Notes under the pieces: model-generated
Told to the model about the DNA's origin: nothing
The model's database searches: none
The model's input: only the letters and a program-made list of their open reading frames with translations
Assembly: GCA_029855935.1 (NCBI GenBank)
Contig: JAGSHN010000005.1
Span: 142,396 to 206,395 of the forward strand
DNA: 64,000 nucleotides
Direction: 5' to 3'
Origin: Candidatus Thorarchaeota archaeon
GTDB lineage: Archaea; Asgardarchaeota; Thorarchaeia; Thorarchaeales; Thorarchaeaceae
Made by a program: the position numbers and the translations under genes
In this document: positions 9,067 to 18,020 of the stretch, in pieces
How positions within the stretch are numbered: the first letter of the stretch is position 1
How the letters are laid out: each line of letters begins with the position of its first letter

Positions 9067-9172
9067 AGGTTCTATGACCTCATTCCCAATAGTCATGCGT
9101 CAATCTCGACGCCCTACCAACTGTGAGACAATAGCATTATCAAGATGTTGCATGCCTATCCACGAGAGCCGA

Positions 9173-11101
9173 ATGACAGAGAACTACTCGTACAGGGACT
9201 TCTTTCCATATTCGTCAGCCCGAGAGGGGCAGATAGAGATGATGGAAACCATAGAGGAGTGCGTACGGACGGCTCGTCACGTGTGTGCAGAGGCGCCCAA
9301 TGGATTCGGCAAGACCTGTGTGACCCTCGCGGGTGTGCTTCCGTGGGTCAAGGAGAACGAGGGGAAGGTGCTCTATTGCGCAAGAACTCACAAGCAGCTC
9401 GACCGAGTGATGGAGGAGCTCGCAGAGATAGCAACCAAGACCGGCGCGTCGGGGGTTTCTTTCAGAGGACGCCAACATATGTGCATCAACGACTTTGTCA
9501 CAGAGAACGCGGGGACTGTGGCACCGCTCAGTGAGGTGTGCGGCCACCTGAAGGCTGAGAGAAGGTGTCCCTACTATGAAAATCTCAGGCCATATCGCGG
9601 GACTGGCGACTTGCTGGCCGACTTTGACAAATCGGTCCTGACAGCGACCGAGATAGTGCAGTTCGGTCGCGAGGAGGAACTTTGTCCCTACGAACTCGCA
9701 AAGCTCCTTGCCAAAGAGGTTGATGTCGTGGCCCTCTCCTATCTGTATGTCTTCGATCCACATATCCTAGAGCGTTTTGCTCCCGAGCTGGAGATTCCAC
9801 TGTCCAAGGTGGTGCTCGTGGAAGATGAGGCACACAATGTCCCGCACACTGCTCTTGATTCGGCCAGTGATGCGCTCACGCTCCGAACCATCCGACAGGC
9901 AATCAATGAGGGGGGCACTTACAATGACGATTCATCAAAGAGGTTCTGCCGTGGACTCGCGCGTGTCCTGCTCGATTTGTCATCTGACATGAGCGACAAT
10001 TCCGAGATGGTCATTCAACCAGATGATGTGATGGGACGGGTCAAGAGAGAAGCTGACCTGAGAGACTTGACCGAAGTCCTTGTCCACATGGTGGAGCTTG
10101 GACTGAGCATAAAGAGAGGGCTTGTCCGAGTCGGCAAGTATCCTGTGTCAGCCATTCATAGAGTGGCGGAGTTCACGATACGGTTCAGGCAGGTATCCAG
10201 CCGTGAAGACTTTGCCTTTCTTGTATCGTCAAGTATCACCCCCCGTGGGTCAAAACGTGTAGCCCTCGAGATTGTGGCTCTGGACCCCACCTCGGTCACA
10301 GCGCCAATCGTGAGAAGAGTTCATTCTGTGGTCGCGGTATCAGGAACCATGTCGCCACTCTGGGCCTACGCGGAGATGATGGGTCTCAACGCTGATACTA
10401 GGACGTTTGCGGTGAGGAATCCCTTCTCGAGGACGAGCCGGATTGCCCTTGTTGTCGACGGCTTGGATACGTCCTATGCAGAGAGAACCCGAGCACTGTT
10501 TGAGAGGATGGTCAATCATTGTGTTGCAGTGGCGCACTCCACACCCGGAAACACAGGAATCTTCACTACAAGCTACAAGGTGCTCCGAGAGCTATTGGCA
10601 GCAGGCCTAGGTAAGCGGCTGAAGAAGAAACTGTATGTTGAGAAACAGGGTGCCAAGAATACAGAGAATGATCGGCTCGTGGAACAGTTCAGGGAGAGCA
10701 GTACACAGGGAGGAGCTGTTCTGCTGGGGGTGCAGGGTGGACGTAACTCTGAGGGCGGCGATTTCCCGGGCGACACGATGAACAGTGTCGTTGTGGTTGG
10801 AGTGCCCTACGCGCGTCCGACACCAAGAATTGGGGCGCTGATAGAATACTATGATGCTCGTTTCAATGGTCGGGGCAGAGACTACGCATATGTTCTCCCA
10901 GCGATGACAAGGGCGATCCAAGCAGCAGGACGACCAGTGAGGAGACTAGAAGATAGGGGTGCCATAGTATTTTTGGACCAGAGATTTGCAACACCGTACC
11001 TGCGTCGCTTCCTGCCAGCGTGGCTCTCGGAGGTCCTTGAGGTCGTCCCAGACGATCCGTCGACCGTTGCGGAGCGGGTTCATTCATTCTTTGCCGGATG
11101 A
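9173..11101 (+). CDS. XPD/Rad3-family FeS DNA helicase
   Basis: A superfamily-2, 5'-3' helicase of the XPD/DinG group, probably used in DNA repair. Seen: Walker A APNGFGKT near residue 40; four cysteines between about 102 and 170 (MCIND, VCGHL, RCPYY, LCPYE) in the place of the 4Fe-4S domain; the DEAH box VEDEAHN near 217; VAVSGTMSP (motif III/IV region); and GGRNSEGGDFPG then QAAGRPVR (motifs V and VI). At 642 residues it is of usual XPD length. The frame extends to 9056, but ATG 9173 (MTENYSYRDFFPY) matches family starts. It overlaps the convergent YqgF-like gene by 18 nt. Confidence 0.88.
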   Translation: MTENYSYRDFFPYSSAREGQIEMMETIEECVRTARHVCAEAPNGFGKTCVTLAGVLPWVKENEGKVLYCARTHKQLDRVMEELAEIATKTGASGVSFRGRQHMCINDFVTENAGTVAPLSEVCGHLKAERRCPYYENLRPYRGTGDLLADFDKSVLTATEIVQFGREEELCPYELAKLLAKEVDVVALSYLYVFDPHILERFAPELEIPLSKVVLVEDEAHNVPHTALDSASDALTLRTIRQAINEGGTYNDDSSKRFCRGLARVLLDLSSDMSDNSEMVIQPDDVMGRVKREADLRDLTEVLVHMVELGLSIKRGLVRVGKYPVSAIHRVAEFTIRFRQVSSREDFAFLVSSSITPRGSKRVALEIVALDPTSVTAPIVRRVHSVVAVSGTMSPLWAYAEMMGLNADTRTFAVRNPFSRTSRIALVVDGLDTSYAERTRALFERMVNHCVAVAHSTPGNTGIFTTSYKVLRELLAAGLGKRLKKKLYVEKQGAKNTENDRLVEQFRESSTQGGAVLLGVQGGRNSEGGDFPGDTMNSVVVVGVPYARPTPRIGALIEYYDARFNGRGRDYAYVLPAMTRAIQAAGRPVRRLEDRGAIVFLDQRFATPYLRRFLPAWLSEVLEVVPDDPSTVAERVHSFFAG

Positions 11102-11869
11102 TCTCCCGCGCGTAAGTACGAGCAGAGACGTTTCACCAGCAATCACCCGTTTCGCATCACGTGGCGAGAGACCATTGGACCCCGTCAGTTTCGTGAAGAG
11201 CTTCTGGAGTAGCCGTACATATACATCTCGCTCCTCAAGAATCATGTCAGCATCTGTAACAGGAACTCCGCCACGCAGCGCGATTAGGCGGGCCGAGGAA
11301 CAATCATCAGCACCATTCACTGTGGTATTCCGCTCATCGGTCAGCTCGACTGGCGACTCGTTGTCTATCATCTTGAGACTACGGAGATACAGCGCCCCGA
11401 AGAGTCTGGAGCCATTACCCACGCGAATGACAATGCTACAGTATGGAAATCGCTTCCTGATGGCAGAAGTCCAGAGGGCGGTCTTCCTTGCGGCATCACC
11501 TGGCGATAGAGCAAGTGAAGACAGGATGTGTGCACCATCAATCAGGAGAGCCAGGCCAAATCGCATACCGGGATCAATACCAATGGTTGCTGTGTTCGGC
11601 CGTTCGATTCCCCGTAAGAGGGTCAGAGCCGCAATCAATGCATCCTCGATACTGTCAGTTGACTCTATGCCGACCAGATGTGGAATCGTCCCCGAGGCGT
11701 CGTCTGTCAGTACAGACCGAGCGACCCCGCAGATGGGATCGTTTGGATTGCGGACAACAAAGTCCACTCTCAAGTCTTTGAGTCGTTGAATCACAAGAAA
11801 GCGTAGACGTGAGTCATTGATAGCGACAACTATGGTATCGTGCAGCCCCATATTATCGACAGTCATGGA
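11084..11869 (-). CDS. RNase H-fold (RuvC/YqgF-like) protein
   Basis: A 261-residue protein with a central RNase H-like nuclease core: TIGIDPGMRFGLALL contributes the first catalytic Asp, LTDERNTT matches the YqgF DE-R-TT motif, and DADMILEERD near the end may give a last acidic residue. It is probably a nuclease acting on structured nucleic acid; Holliday junctions or RNA are both possible. The frame stays open to 12163, but that part overlaps radB and looks non-coding, so ATG 11869 is used (ATG 11854 also possible). It diverges from radB with about 42 nt between starts, a pairing that fits recombination and repair. Confidence 0.65.
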   Translation of the reverse strand, partial: SMTVDNMGLHDTIVVAINDSRLRFLVIQRLKDLRVDFVVRNPNDPICGVARSVLTDDASGTIPHLVGIESTDSIEDALIAALTLLRGIERPNTATIGIDPGMRFGLALLIDGAHILSSLALSPGDAARKTALWTSAIRKRFPYCSIVIRVGNGSRLFGALYLRSLKMIDNESPVELTDERNTTVNGADDCSSARLIALRGGVPVTDADMILEERDVYVRLLQKLFTKLTGSNGLSPRDAKRVIAGETSLLVLTRGRSSGKE

Positions 11870-11911
11870 GCAGTTATCCTTATCACTTCTGCGCAATAGG
11901 GCAGAATAGTG

Positions 11912-12619
11912 ATGACAGAGAGTAGTGTCCTCAGCTCGGGACTGGGCTGTATAGACAGACTTCTGGAGGGAGGTCTGAGGGGTGGACAACTGATTCATAT
12001 CTATGGAGAGGCTGCATCTGGAAAGAGCACACTTGCCTATGTCTTCATCAGGGCCGCGTACAGGATGGGCGGTGCGTCTGTCTTGCTGAACTGTGAAACC
12101 AGTTCGCCCGTCGAGCGGCTGGAGCAGGTCCTTGAACGACGAATAAGAGATGTACAGGACCACTTGCGTATCTTTGTGCCAAAGACCTTCGAGGAGCAGG
12201 CGGAGCTCATAGATGATCTCGACCTTTATCTGCCGGAAAATACTATGCTAGTAGTTGTTGACACACTGACCCGGCTGTATAGGGCTAGCCTAGAGGACAA
12301 GGAGAGCAATTATCGGATTCACAGAGAGCTGAACAGACAGATGGGAATATTGAAGGGCATTGCGACACAGCGTGGCCTTCCCGTGTTGGTGCTCAATCAG
12401 GTCAGAGCAGCTCTCAATGGTGATGAGAGCCGATTCGAGCCTGTTGCAAAGAGCATAATGGCATATTGGGCCGATGTCGTCATTCGAATGGAAGTTGGGA
12501 ACCTGCGAGGTGAGAGGATTGTGTCCCGTACGGACCGCAAAGGCAAGCGTTCCGTCTGCCGGTTGGTATTGACTCAAGACGGGCTCGTTACAGCAGGCTC
12601 ATCATATGAGAAAGAGTGA
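11912..12619 (+). CDS. radB: DNA repair and recombination protein RadB
   Basis: RecA/RadA paralogue of archaea that modulates strand exchange. The 235-residue protein is just the ATPase core: SSGLGCIDRLLEGGL, Walker A GEAASGKST near residue 33, LVVVDTLTRLYR as Walker B, and VLVLNQV with the polymerization or sensor region after it. It lacks the N-terminal helix-hairpin-helix domain of RadA, as expected for RadB. Either GTG 11909 or ATG 11912 could start it; ATG is chosen. The next gene, carS, begins at or just after its stop. Confidence 0.88.
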   Translation: MTESSVLSSGLGCIDRLLEGGLRGGQLIHIYGEAASGKSTLAYVFIRAAYRMGGASVLLNCETSSPVERLEQVLERRIRDVQDHLRIFVPKTFEEQAELIDDLDLYLPENTMLVVVDTLTRLYRASLEDKESNYRIHRELNRQMGILKGIATQRGLPVLVLNQVRAALNGDESRFEPVAKSIMAYWADVVIRMEVGNLRGERIVSRTDRKGKRSVCRLVLTQDGLVTAGSSYEKE

Positions 12620-12653
12620 TATAACCAACAAAGAAGCACGACAAGAATGTCAG

Positions 12654-13214
12654 ATGTACGAAGAGATTGCCGTCGTCGAGATCGCATTGTGGTTGGGACT
12701 CCCAGCATGGATTGCCAATGCAGTTCCAGTAATCTTAGGGGGAGGACGACCAATCGATGGCGGACGTCGCTTTAGGGATGGACGAAGAATACTCGGTGAT
12801 GGCAAGACCATCAGGGGATTCGTTTCTGGTGTCGTACTGGGAACTGCCACTGGCATTGTTCAGGGCATAGTAGCCCCTTGGATACCCGCGCTCTTGGATA
12901 GGTTTATTGTGGTGACCAATGACATGATTGAGGTCATCTACATCAGGCCCGATACGGCATTCTTGCTGTCTTTTGGGGCCTTGGTCGGGGACCTAGTGGG
13001 CTCGTTCATCAAACGGCGTGTAGGGCTCAGAAGCGGTGGACCAGCGCCAGTATTGGATCAGCTCGGATTTATTGTCATGGCATTGATAATGGCGGCACCT
13101 GTAATTCAGCCAGCGTATCAGTACGTGAGCGTGCTGGTTATTCTGACGCTCATTGTTCACTATCTTAGCAACGTGGGAGGATATCTGCTGGGCTACAAGA
13201 GGCACCCCTGGTAG
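12654..13214 (+). CDS. carS: CDP-archaeol synthase
   Basis: Makes CDP-archaeol from CTP and digeranylgeranylglyceryl phosphate, the activated intermediate for archaeal polar lipids. The 186-residue integral membrane protein has several hydrophobic segments and the CarS/CdsA-type signature GDLVGSFIKRRVGL followed by DQLGF near residues 120-145. The N-terminal LPAWIANAVPV segment and the GDGKTIRG loop are also typical. ATG 12654 leaves a normal short N-terminus; an in-frame ATG at 12606 inside radB is the alternative. It works in the same pathway as egsA (37717) and the mevalonate genes (29965-33861). Confidence 0.88.
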   Translation: MYEEIAVVEIALWLGLPAWIANAVPVILGGGRPIDGGRRFRDGRRILGDGKTIRGFVSGVVLGTATGIVQGIVAPWIPALLDRFIVVTNDMIEVIYIRPDTAFLLSFGALVGDLVGSFIKRRVGLRSGGPAPVLDQLGFIVMALIMAAPVIQPAYQYVSVLVILTLIVHYLSNVGGYLLGYKRHPW

Positions 13215-13314
13215 TTAGAGGGCGAAACGCCGTGGCAACAGAGTCGGATGCCGAGGATGTGCCACAGCACTGTTGCGCCTGATCCTATTGAGGGGACCCA
13301 CATCAGTGTAAACG

Positions 13315-13326
13315 TTATATTAAAAA
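13315..13326 (+). promoter_or_regulatory. TATA box of the CBS-domain gene
   Basis: TTATATTAAAAA is a strong archaeal TATA-like element. It predicts a transcript start near 13346 and a leader of about 70 nt before ATG 13418. That leader contains the hairpin at 13356-13373. Confidence 0.6.
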
Positions 13327-13355
13327 GTACGTACGCGGGGCTATCCTCAAGTGCT

Positions 13356-13373
13356 CGGAGAGGTGATTCTCCG
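13356..13373 (+). other. Leader hairpin upstream of the CBS gene
   Basis: CGGAGA and TCTCCG form a 6-bp stem with loop GGTGAT. The loop holds a GGTGA Shine-Dalgarno-like core but lies 45 nt before the start codon, so a simple ribosome-site role is unlikely. Function unknown. Confidence 0.3.
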
Positions 13374-13417
13374 CACGCACAGTACAACCAATTCTTGATA
13401 CCGGAGTCGTTTGAACA

Positions 13418-14269
13418 ATGAAGGTAGCAGACTTTATGCAGACGGACGTCGTTCATGTGCATGTCCCCGGGACTCGAGAGGACGTTCTGCAGCTGATGGC
13501 CGAGAAGCAGATTAACGGTCTTCCTGTGGTCAAGAAGGGGACGAAGAAACTCGTCGGGATTATCACCAGAACTGACCTCTTGCGGAAGGCCGACGAAGAT
13601 CAGCTTGCTATGTTGATGGTACGTGACCCGCTGACAGTGACCCCGAGAACGACACTGAAGAAGGCTGCAGAACTCATGCTAAAGAGAGGCTATCGACGAC
13701 TGCCGGTAGTTGAGGGAGAAGAACTGGTCGGGCTCATTTCGATACCGGACATTCTTGGTGCAATACTGGAGAATAATGAGGTGGCGCAGAATACTCCAAT
13801 CCGGGAATTTGTCCGTAGGAGTATACTCAGTGTGTGGGAGAAGACCCCATTGCCTCTCGCATACATGATAATGGACATGGCCGGTCAGAACGCTCTTGTT
13901 GTGTTGAATGATCAGGGAGGGGTGACAGGCCTCATCACAGTGAGCGACTTCATCCGTATGTCGGAGGAAACCGTCGAGAACAACGTTTCCGCCACTTTCA
14001 GCGGAACTGAGAATACAGTCGAGTGGGGCTGGACATCCAAGGAGTTTCTCATAGTGACGAAGAAGCTGCTGAGGCTGCCAGACGTGCCAGTGGAGAAGAT
14101 TGTCACAAGGGACATAATCAGCGTCACGGAAGTGACGACTGTGGCTGAATGTATCCGGACAATGCGGAAGAATGATATAGATCAGGCCCCGGTATTGTCA
14201 GCCTCAGGCAATCTGATTGGGATGATTGAGGACCGTGACCTGCTCAGCTTCGCAATCGAACAGATTTAG
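13418..14269 (+). CDS. Protein with four CBS domains
   Basis: A 283-residue soluble protein made of two Bateman modules, i.e. four CBS motifs beginning near residues 1, 62, 130 and 222. Examples are LPVVKKGTKKLVGIITRTDLL, LPVVEGEELVGLIS and APVLSASGNLIGMIEDRDLL. Such modules bind adenine nucleotides or SAM and act as energy sensors; no catalytic domain is attached, so the partner is unknown. It is a single transcription unit behind a strong TATA box and overlaps the convergent polC by 4 nt. Confidence 0.85.
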   Translation: MKVADFMQTDVVHVHVPGTREDVLQLMAEKQINGLPVVKKGTKKLVGIITRTDLLRKADEDQLAMLMVRDPLTVTPRTTLKKAAELMLKRGYRRLPVVEGEELVGLISIPDILGAILENNEVAQNTPIREFVRRSILSVWEKTPLPLAYMIMDMAGQNALVVLNDQGGVTGLITVSDFIRMSEETVENNVSATFSGTENTVEWGWTSKEFLIVTKKLLRLPDVPVEKIVTRDIISVTEVTTVAECIRTMRKNDIDQAPVLSASGNLIGMIEDRDLLSFAIEQI

Positions 14270-17200
14270 AAGAAGTCCGTCAGAGCCGTCTGTTTCGACA
14301 CGAAGAGAGAGTCTAGGGAGGCCTCCATCAGACGTACGCGTTCGCGGAGGTAGTTGCTGAGGTCGTATTCGTCCAACATTCTCTTTGCAATGTCAAGATA
14401 CTTGGATATGTTGCGTTCGCGGACCGTAAGGGATAGGCTTGCTCCACAGACGCATTTTCCTGAGAGAGGAACTCTTCGGTAGACTCTGTGGCATCTCAGG
14501 CACTGTATCTTCTGAGTGGAGTAAGCACGGAGATTGCCTCGAATGTCGCGGATGAAGTGGTGGGAGAGAACGCGCTCGGCCACATCCCTTGCGTCCACCG
14601 CAGCAATGAGCTTTGCAATCTTCAACTGGGCCTCGAGCTTCTCGGCCATAGTACCGAGAACCTTGTACCTCGTGGTTTCTGGACCGGAATTGATGTTCGA
14701 GGTGCCGTGTGTGAACGCGAAACCCTCATACTGCGCAGCAGTCCCAAGACGCCTAGCCAGTATGTCTACAAGACGTTCCACGTCCTTTGGGCTACCACCG
14801 CGTGCGGCCATGTCATAAAACTCGGCGGGATACCGACCGCACACCTCCATGTTGTGACTCTCGTCATCCACCTCCGCAGGATTCAATATCACAGAGAGAA
14901 CGAGAGGCGCATCCATAAAACCTCCGCGTCCCGCAGGGAGAAAGTGCTTCGAGAAATTGAGGAGCGCATCGAGTACCAGAATTACCGCATCCTCGTCACC
15001 ATCGCAGTTTCGACGCTTGGCCGCGTGCCAGTATGGATGCGCATAGCATACACTGGCACTGGTAAAGCCGATTACCCGCCCTATGATTCCAGCCGATGTA
15101 TGTGGAGCAAGACCAATTACAAGATGCCCCACAACATCGTCGCGTTTCTTGAACTTGTAGTACCGTGACATATTGTAGATCTTCTCTAGACAGTCGTCGA
15201 CAAACTTGCCCACTCGTACAAGGTAATCTGCACAGTTCTCAGGAACAACAATGTCCTGCACTTTCAGTTCTAGAACTTGATCCTCCGATGTTAGTGGCAT
15301 GCCTTGGTAGTCCGTATGATATCCGAGACCGCGCAAACGTTCAACGGATACACCAATCTCTCGTGGCGTAAAATGAGTGAGTGGAGCATCTGTCGCGTCA
15401 AAGCGCGCAGTACCGTCTCGGTAGGAGTAGACTCCGTGCTTCGCTCTCAGAATTCCCTTACCGATATACTCGGGAATCTTGAAACTGCTGGTCAGTCCAA
15501 GAACACCACGAACACCATACGTCTGTGTTTCGCCAATCTCGGACTTGACACGTTCGAGTAGTTCTCGCATGTCTATACTGTACGTTCTGGTCGCCTTGAC
15601 GAGGTTGACATCGTGACCCAATGGGCACATTCCGGTCTTCGGATCCACAGGGCGACCACAGTCCTCATACGAACAGTAACGTATGATGTCGGTATGCGAG
15701 CCACACTCGGGACATCGCGACTCGAAGGTGTTGTGATGGCAGGTGGGACATAAGCGATTGACCATCTCAACAGTTATCCCACGTGAGGCAGTGTCCAAAG
15801 AGTGACCGGATCCATCCTCAGTGAGTACAGCTGAGGAGGAGTTTACACTCATTCCCTCGGCCACACGCTCCAGAGAGCGCTCACTCCCCATCTCTCTGCC
15901 AACTGGAAAGAGTACTTGGACAGGGGGATGCATGCGACGTTCTTCGGCTTTCTCCGGACGACCCATACGGGCACCTATTGAAACACCAAGCTTGTCACGA
16001 AGTGGAACCTCGGACACAGAGTTTAGGAGAGCAACCGCAGAGTCGCCAGAAGGGGTCGCCTCCGGCGAGCCTAGCTGAGCAAGGATTGTCACGGGGCTGT
16101 CTGCAAGAGTCAGATGCGCATGTGTTGGGATGTGTGGAATGCCCGCACGTTCTAATAGGGACTTGAAGTACTGATCGGATGGGATGACAATATGCTTAGC
16201 ATCCTTGACCTCTAGTATCTCCATATTGGATAGTATCCAGTTTCTCAGCTCCATGACCTCTTCAGCGGAGAGGGCTTGCCAGCGATAGAGGTAGGAGGGG
16301 TGTAGTGGCACTCCGAAGACCTTTGAGAGAGCAACGGCCTGCTCGGGGGTAGGAGTGTGCGATAGAGGCAACTTGATGAACTGATCAAGAAGTTGTGCGG
16401 TCACTCCACACTTCGTCAATCGTCCTGCCAGTTCACGCTCAGGAACCGAACTCACAGCCCTCTCAAGATCGTGTGACCACCACTCCTCACAATACCCAAT
16501 GGGCACTAGCGGATGATTGTTCTCTATGAACTCTCCAACCGCCACTAGAATGTCACCAAGATAGAGAATCTTGGCAACACGGTCACGCACCTCAAGTGCT
16601 CTCTTGACAGTGGATATCTGTTCGACACTGCCATCATCCAGTAGCACTATCGGCCCTTCAATGGAGTCCACGGGCGCAGCAATAGAGCCCTTGCCAGGGC
16701 GTTCAGTGCGAATGTGCGTTCCCGGCGCCAAGAACTCGTCAACAAGATACATCGTGGCGGGGTGGATTCCGACACCAGCGAGGCCAGTGTTTCTGGATCG
16801 GCCATAGCGGAGCCTAAAACCCCCTGTGCGGGAGGGGTGCGAGAATACGGGTCGTCCACCTATGACATCCTCAAGATACTCGGTCTTGGGCGCAATTGCC
16901 TTAGCGATATCATCACCAGTCTCTGCCTGCTTTGCCTTTGATGTTTTCTTCACAAGGTCCTCAAGCCATTCCCAACCCGGAATGTTGATTCTGCTCACTA
17001 TGCGGGCGAGCTTCGCAGCTCGGCCGACCACTCCATCATTCAGAACAAGGACCATCCCGCTCCGTACACGGTTGGTCTCTATCCGGGGCAGGTCGCGGGT
17101 CCCTGATACCTCAAAATCCTCGGTCGGTTCGCCAGTGAGCATTATGGGAAGATGGGATGCAGCGTAGCGAATCAGCTCTGGTTGTACAGAGTATTGTAGA

Positions 17201-17802
17201 TGGACGGCACGTGCGTACAGCTCGACCTCCTCTAGGGCACGCTCGACCTCCTCGGGTGTCGACTTTAGCGCAGGGAGACCTAGAACCTGCCGGACGTAAT
17301 CTGTGACCAAAACAGTCATTGCGGCCTCGGTGCCACCTGCAGCGCGAATGGGACCTGCAAGATAGAGCGCTAGGTATCGCTCGTCACCGGACCCGCGGAT
17401 GCGTACCTTTGCTATGCCCTCAAGAGGGGCTGCTGTGATGCTCTCCGTCAGAATTGAGAGAGCGACACGGACAGCCTTGTCGGCGGCCTTCTCAGGATCG
17501 GCGATATCGCCCAGCGTCCCCTGCGCAATCTCCTTGGCAATCTGGAACGCCACCTCTTCACGTGACATCTTGCTCTGGAGCTCGCGAATACGTGCGGCAA
17601 CACCTTGTGGCCCCTCCAGCGTTGCCTCTACACGGGCGGCCACATCGTGAGCATGCGGAATCTCCACGCGTCGTACAGGATCAACCCCCACAGCGCGTGC
17701 TCTCTCCGCAATGTGGTATATCCGCTGCACCTCCTCACTTAGCTTCTGAAAGTAGAGCGCATACGCTGGACTATGCTCCGGAAGAGTGTGTTCTACCGCC
17801 AT
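14266..17802 (-). CDS. polC: DNA polymerase II (PolD) large subunit DP2
   Basis: Catalytic subunit of the archaeal replicative D-family polymerase. The 1178-residue frame is complete and shows no intein. Seen: N-terminal AGPIRAAGGTEAA, the GTRDLPRIETNRVRSG block, two zinc-binding clusters (CPTCHHN...CPECGSH...CSYEDCGR), the acidic active-site segment NCDGDEDA near residue 932, and a zinc site near the end (CLRCHRVYRR...CVCGA). The last eight residues, QTALTDFF, fit the PIP-box consensus for PCNA binding. The small subunit DP1 is not in the window. ATG 17802 opens the frame. Confidence 0.96.
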   Translation of the reverse strand: MAVEHTLPEHSPAYALYFQKLSEEVQRIYHIAERARAVGVDPVRRVEIPHAHDVAARVEATLEGPQGVAARIRELQSKMSREEVAFQIAKEIAQGTLGDIADPEKAADKAVRVALSILTESITAAPLEGIAKVRIRGSGDERYLALYLAGPIRAAGGTEAAMTVLVTDYVRQVLGLPALKSTPEEVERALEEVELYARAVHLQYSVQPELIRYAASHLPIMLTGEPTEDFEVSGTRDLPRIETNRVRSGMVLVLNDGVVGRAAKLARIVSRINIPGWEWLEDLVKKTSKAKQAETGDDIAKAIAPKTEYLEDVIGGRPVFSHPSRTGGFRLRYGRSRNTGLAGVGIHPATMYLVDEFLAPGTHIRTERPGKGSIAAPVDSIEGPIVLLDDGSVEQISTVKRALEVRDRVAKILYLGDILVAVGEFIENNHPLVPIGYCEEWWSHDLERAVSSVPERELAGRLTKCGVTAQLLDQFIKLPLSHTPTPEQAVALSKVFGVPLHPSYLYRWQALSAEEVMELRNWILSNMEILEVKDAKHIVIPSDQYFKSLLERAGIPHIPTHAHLTLADSPVTILAQLGSPEATPSGDSAVALLNSVSEVPLRDKLGVSIGARMGRPEKAEERRMHPPVQVLFPVGREMGSERSLERVAEGMSVNSSSAVLTEDGSGHSLDTASRGITVEMVNRLCPTCHHNTFESRCPECGSHTDIIRYCSYEDCGRPVDPKTGMCPLGHDVNLVKATRTYSIDMRELLERVKSEIGETQTYGVRGVLGLTSSFKIPEYIGKGILRAKHGVYSYRDGTARFDATDAPLTHFTPREIGVSVERLRGLGYHTDYQGMPLTSEDQVLELKVQDIVVPENCADYLVRVGKFVDDCLEKIYNMSRYYKFKKRDDVVGHLVIGLAPHTSAGIIGRVIGFTSASVCYAHPYWHAAKRRNCDGDEDAVILVLDALLNFSKHFLPAGRGGFMDAPLVLSVILNPAEVDDESHNMEVCGRYPAEFYDMAARGGSPKDVERLVDILARRLGTAAQYEGFAFTHGTSNINSGPETTRYKVLGTMAEKLEAQLKIAKLIAAVDARDVAERVLSHHFIRDIRGNLRAYSTQKIQCLRCHRVYRRVPLSGKCVCGASLSLTVRERNISKYLDIAKRMLDEYDLSNYLRERVRLMEASLDSLFVSKQTALTDFF

Positions 17803-18020
17803 CTCCGTCCAATAGAAGATGCCTTTGCCCGCTTTTGAGTGTTGAGATACAAGGCGGCAGAAGAGAGTGCCTCAGCGACCTTCATGCGCATAGTCAATGG
17901 TCGCATAATGCGTGAGGAAGATTGCGTCAGGCCAACATAGCTCTGAACCACCGAGCAGTGACACTTTAAGGGTCATTGTACAACAGAGAGGCAGAGTCGA
18001 ATTGAGAGGATGAACTGTAG

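Noticed and set aside
11870..12163. N-terminal extension of the YqgF-like protein
   Set aside because: It lies antisense to radB, has no family pattern, and a good ATG exists at 11869.
14266..17802. Intein in PolC, a common insertion site
   Set aside because: The frame is 1178 residues with continuous family motifs and no splicing-domain sequence.
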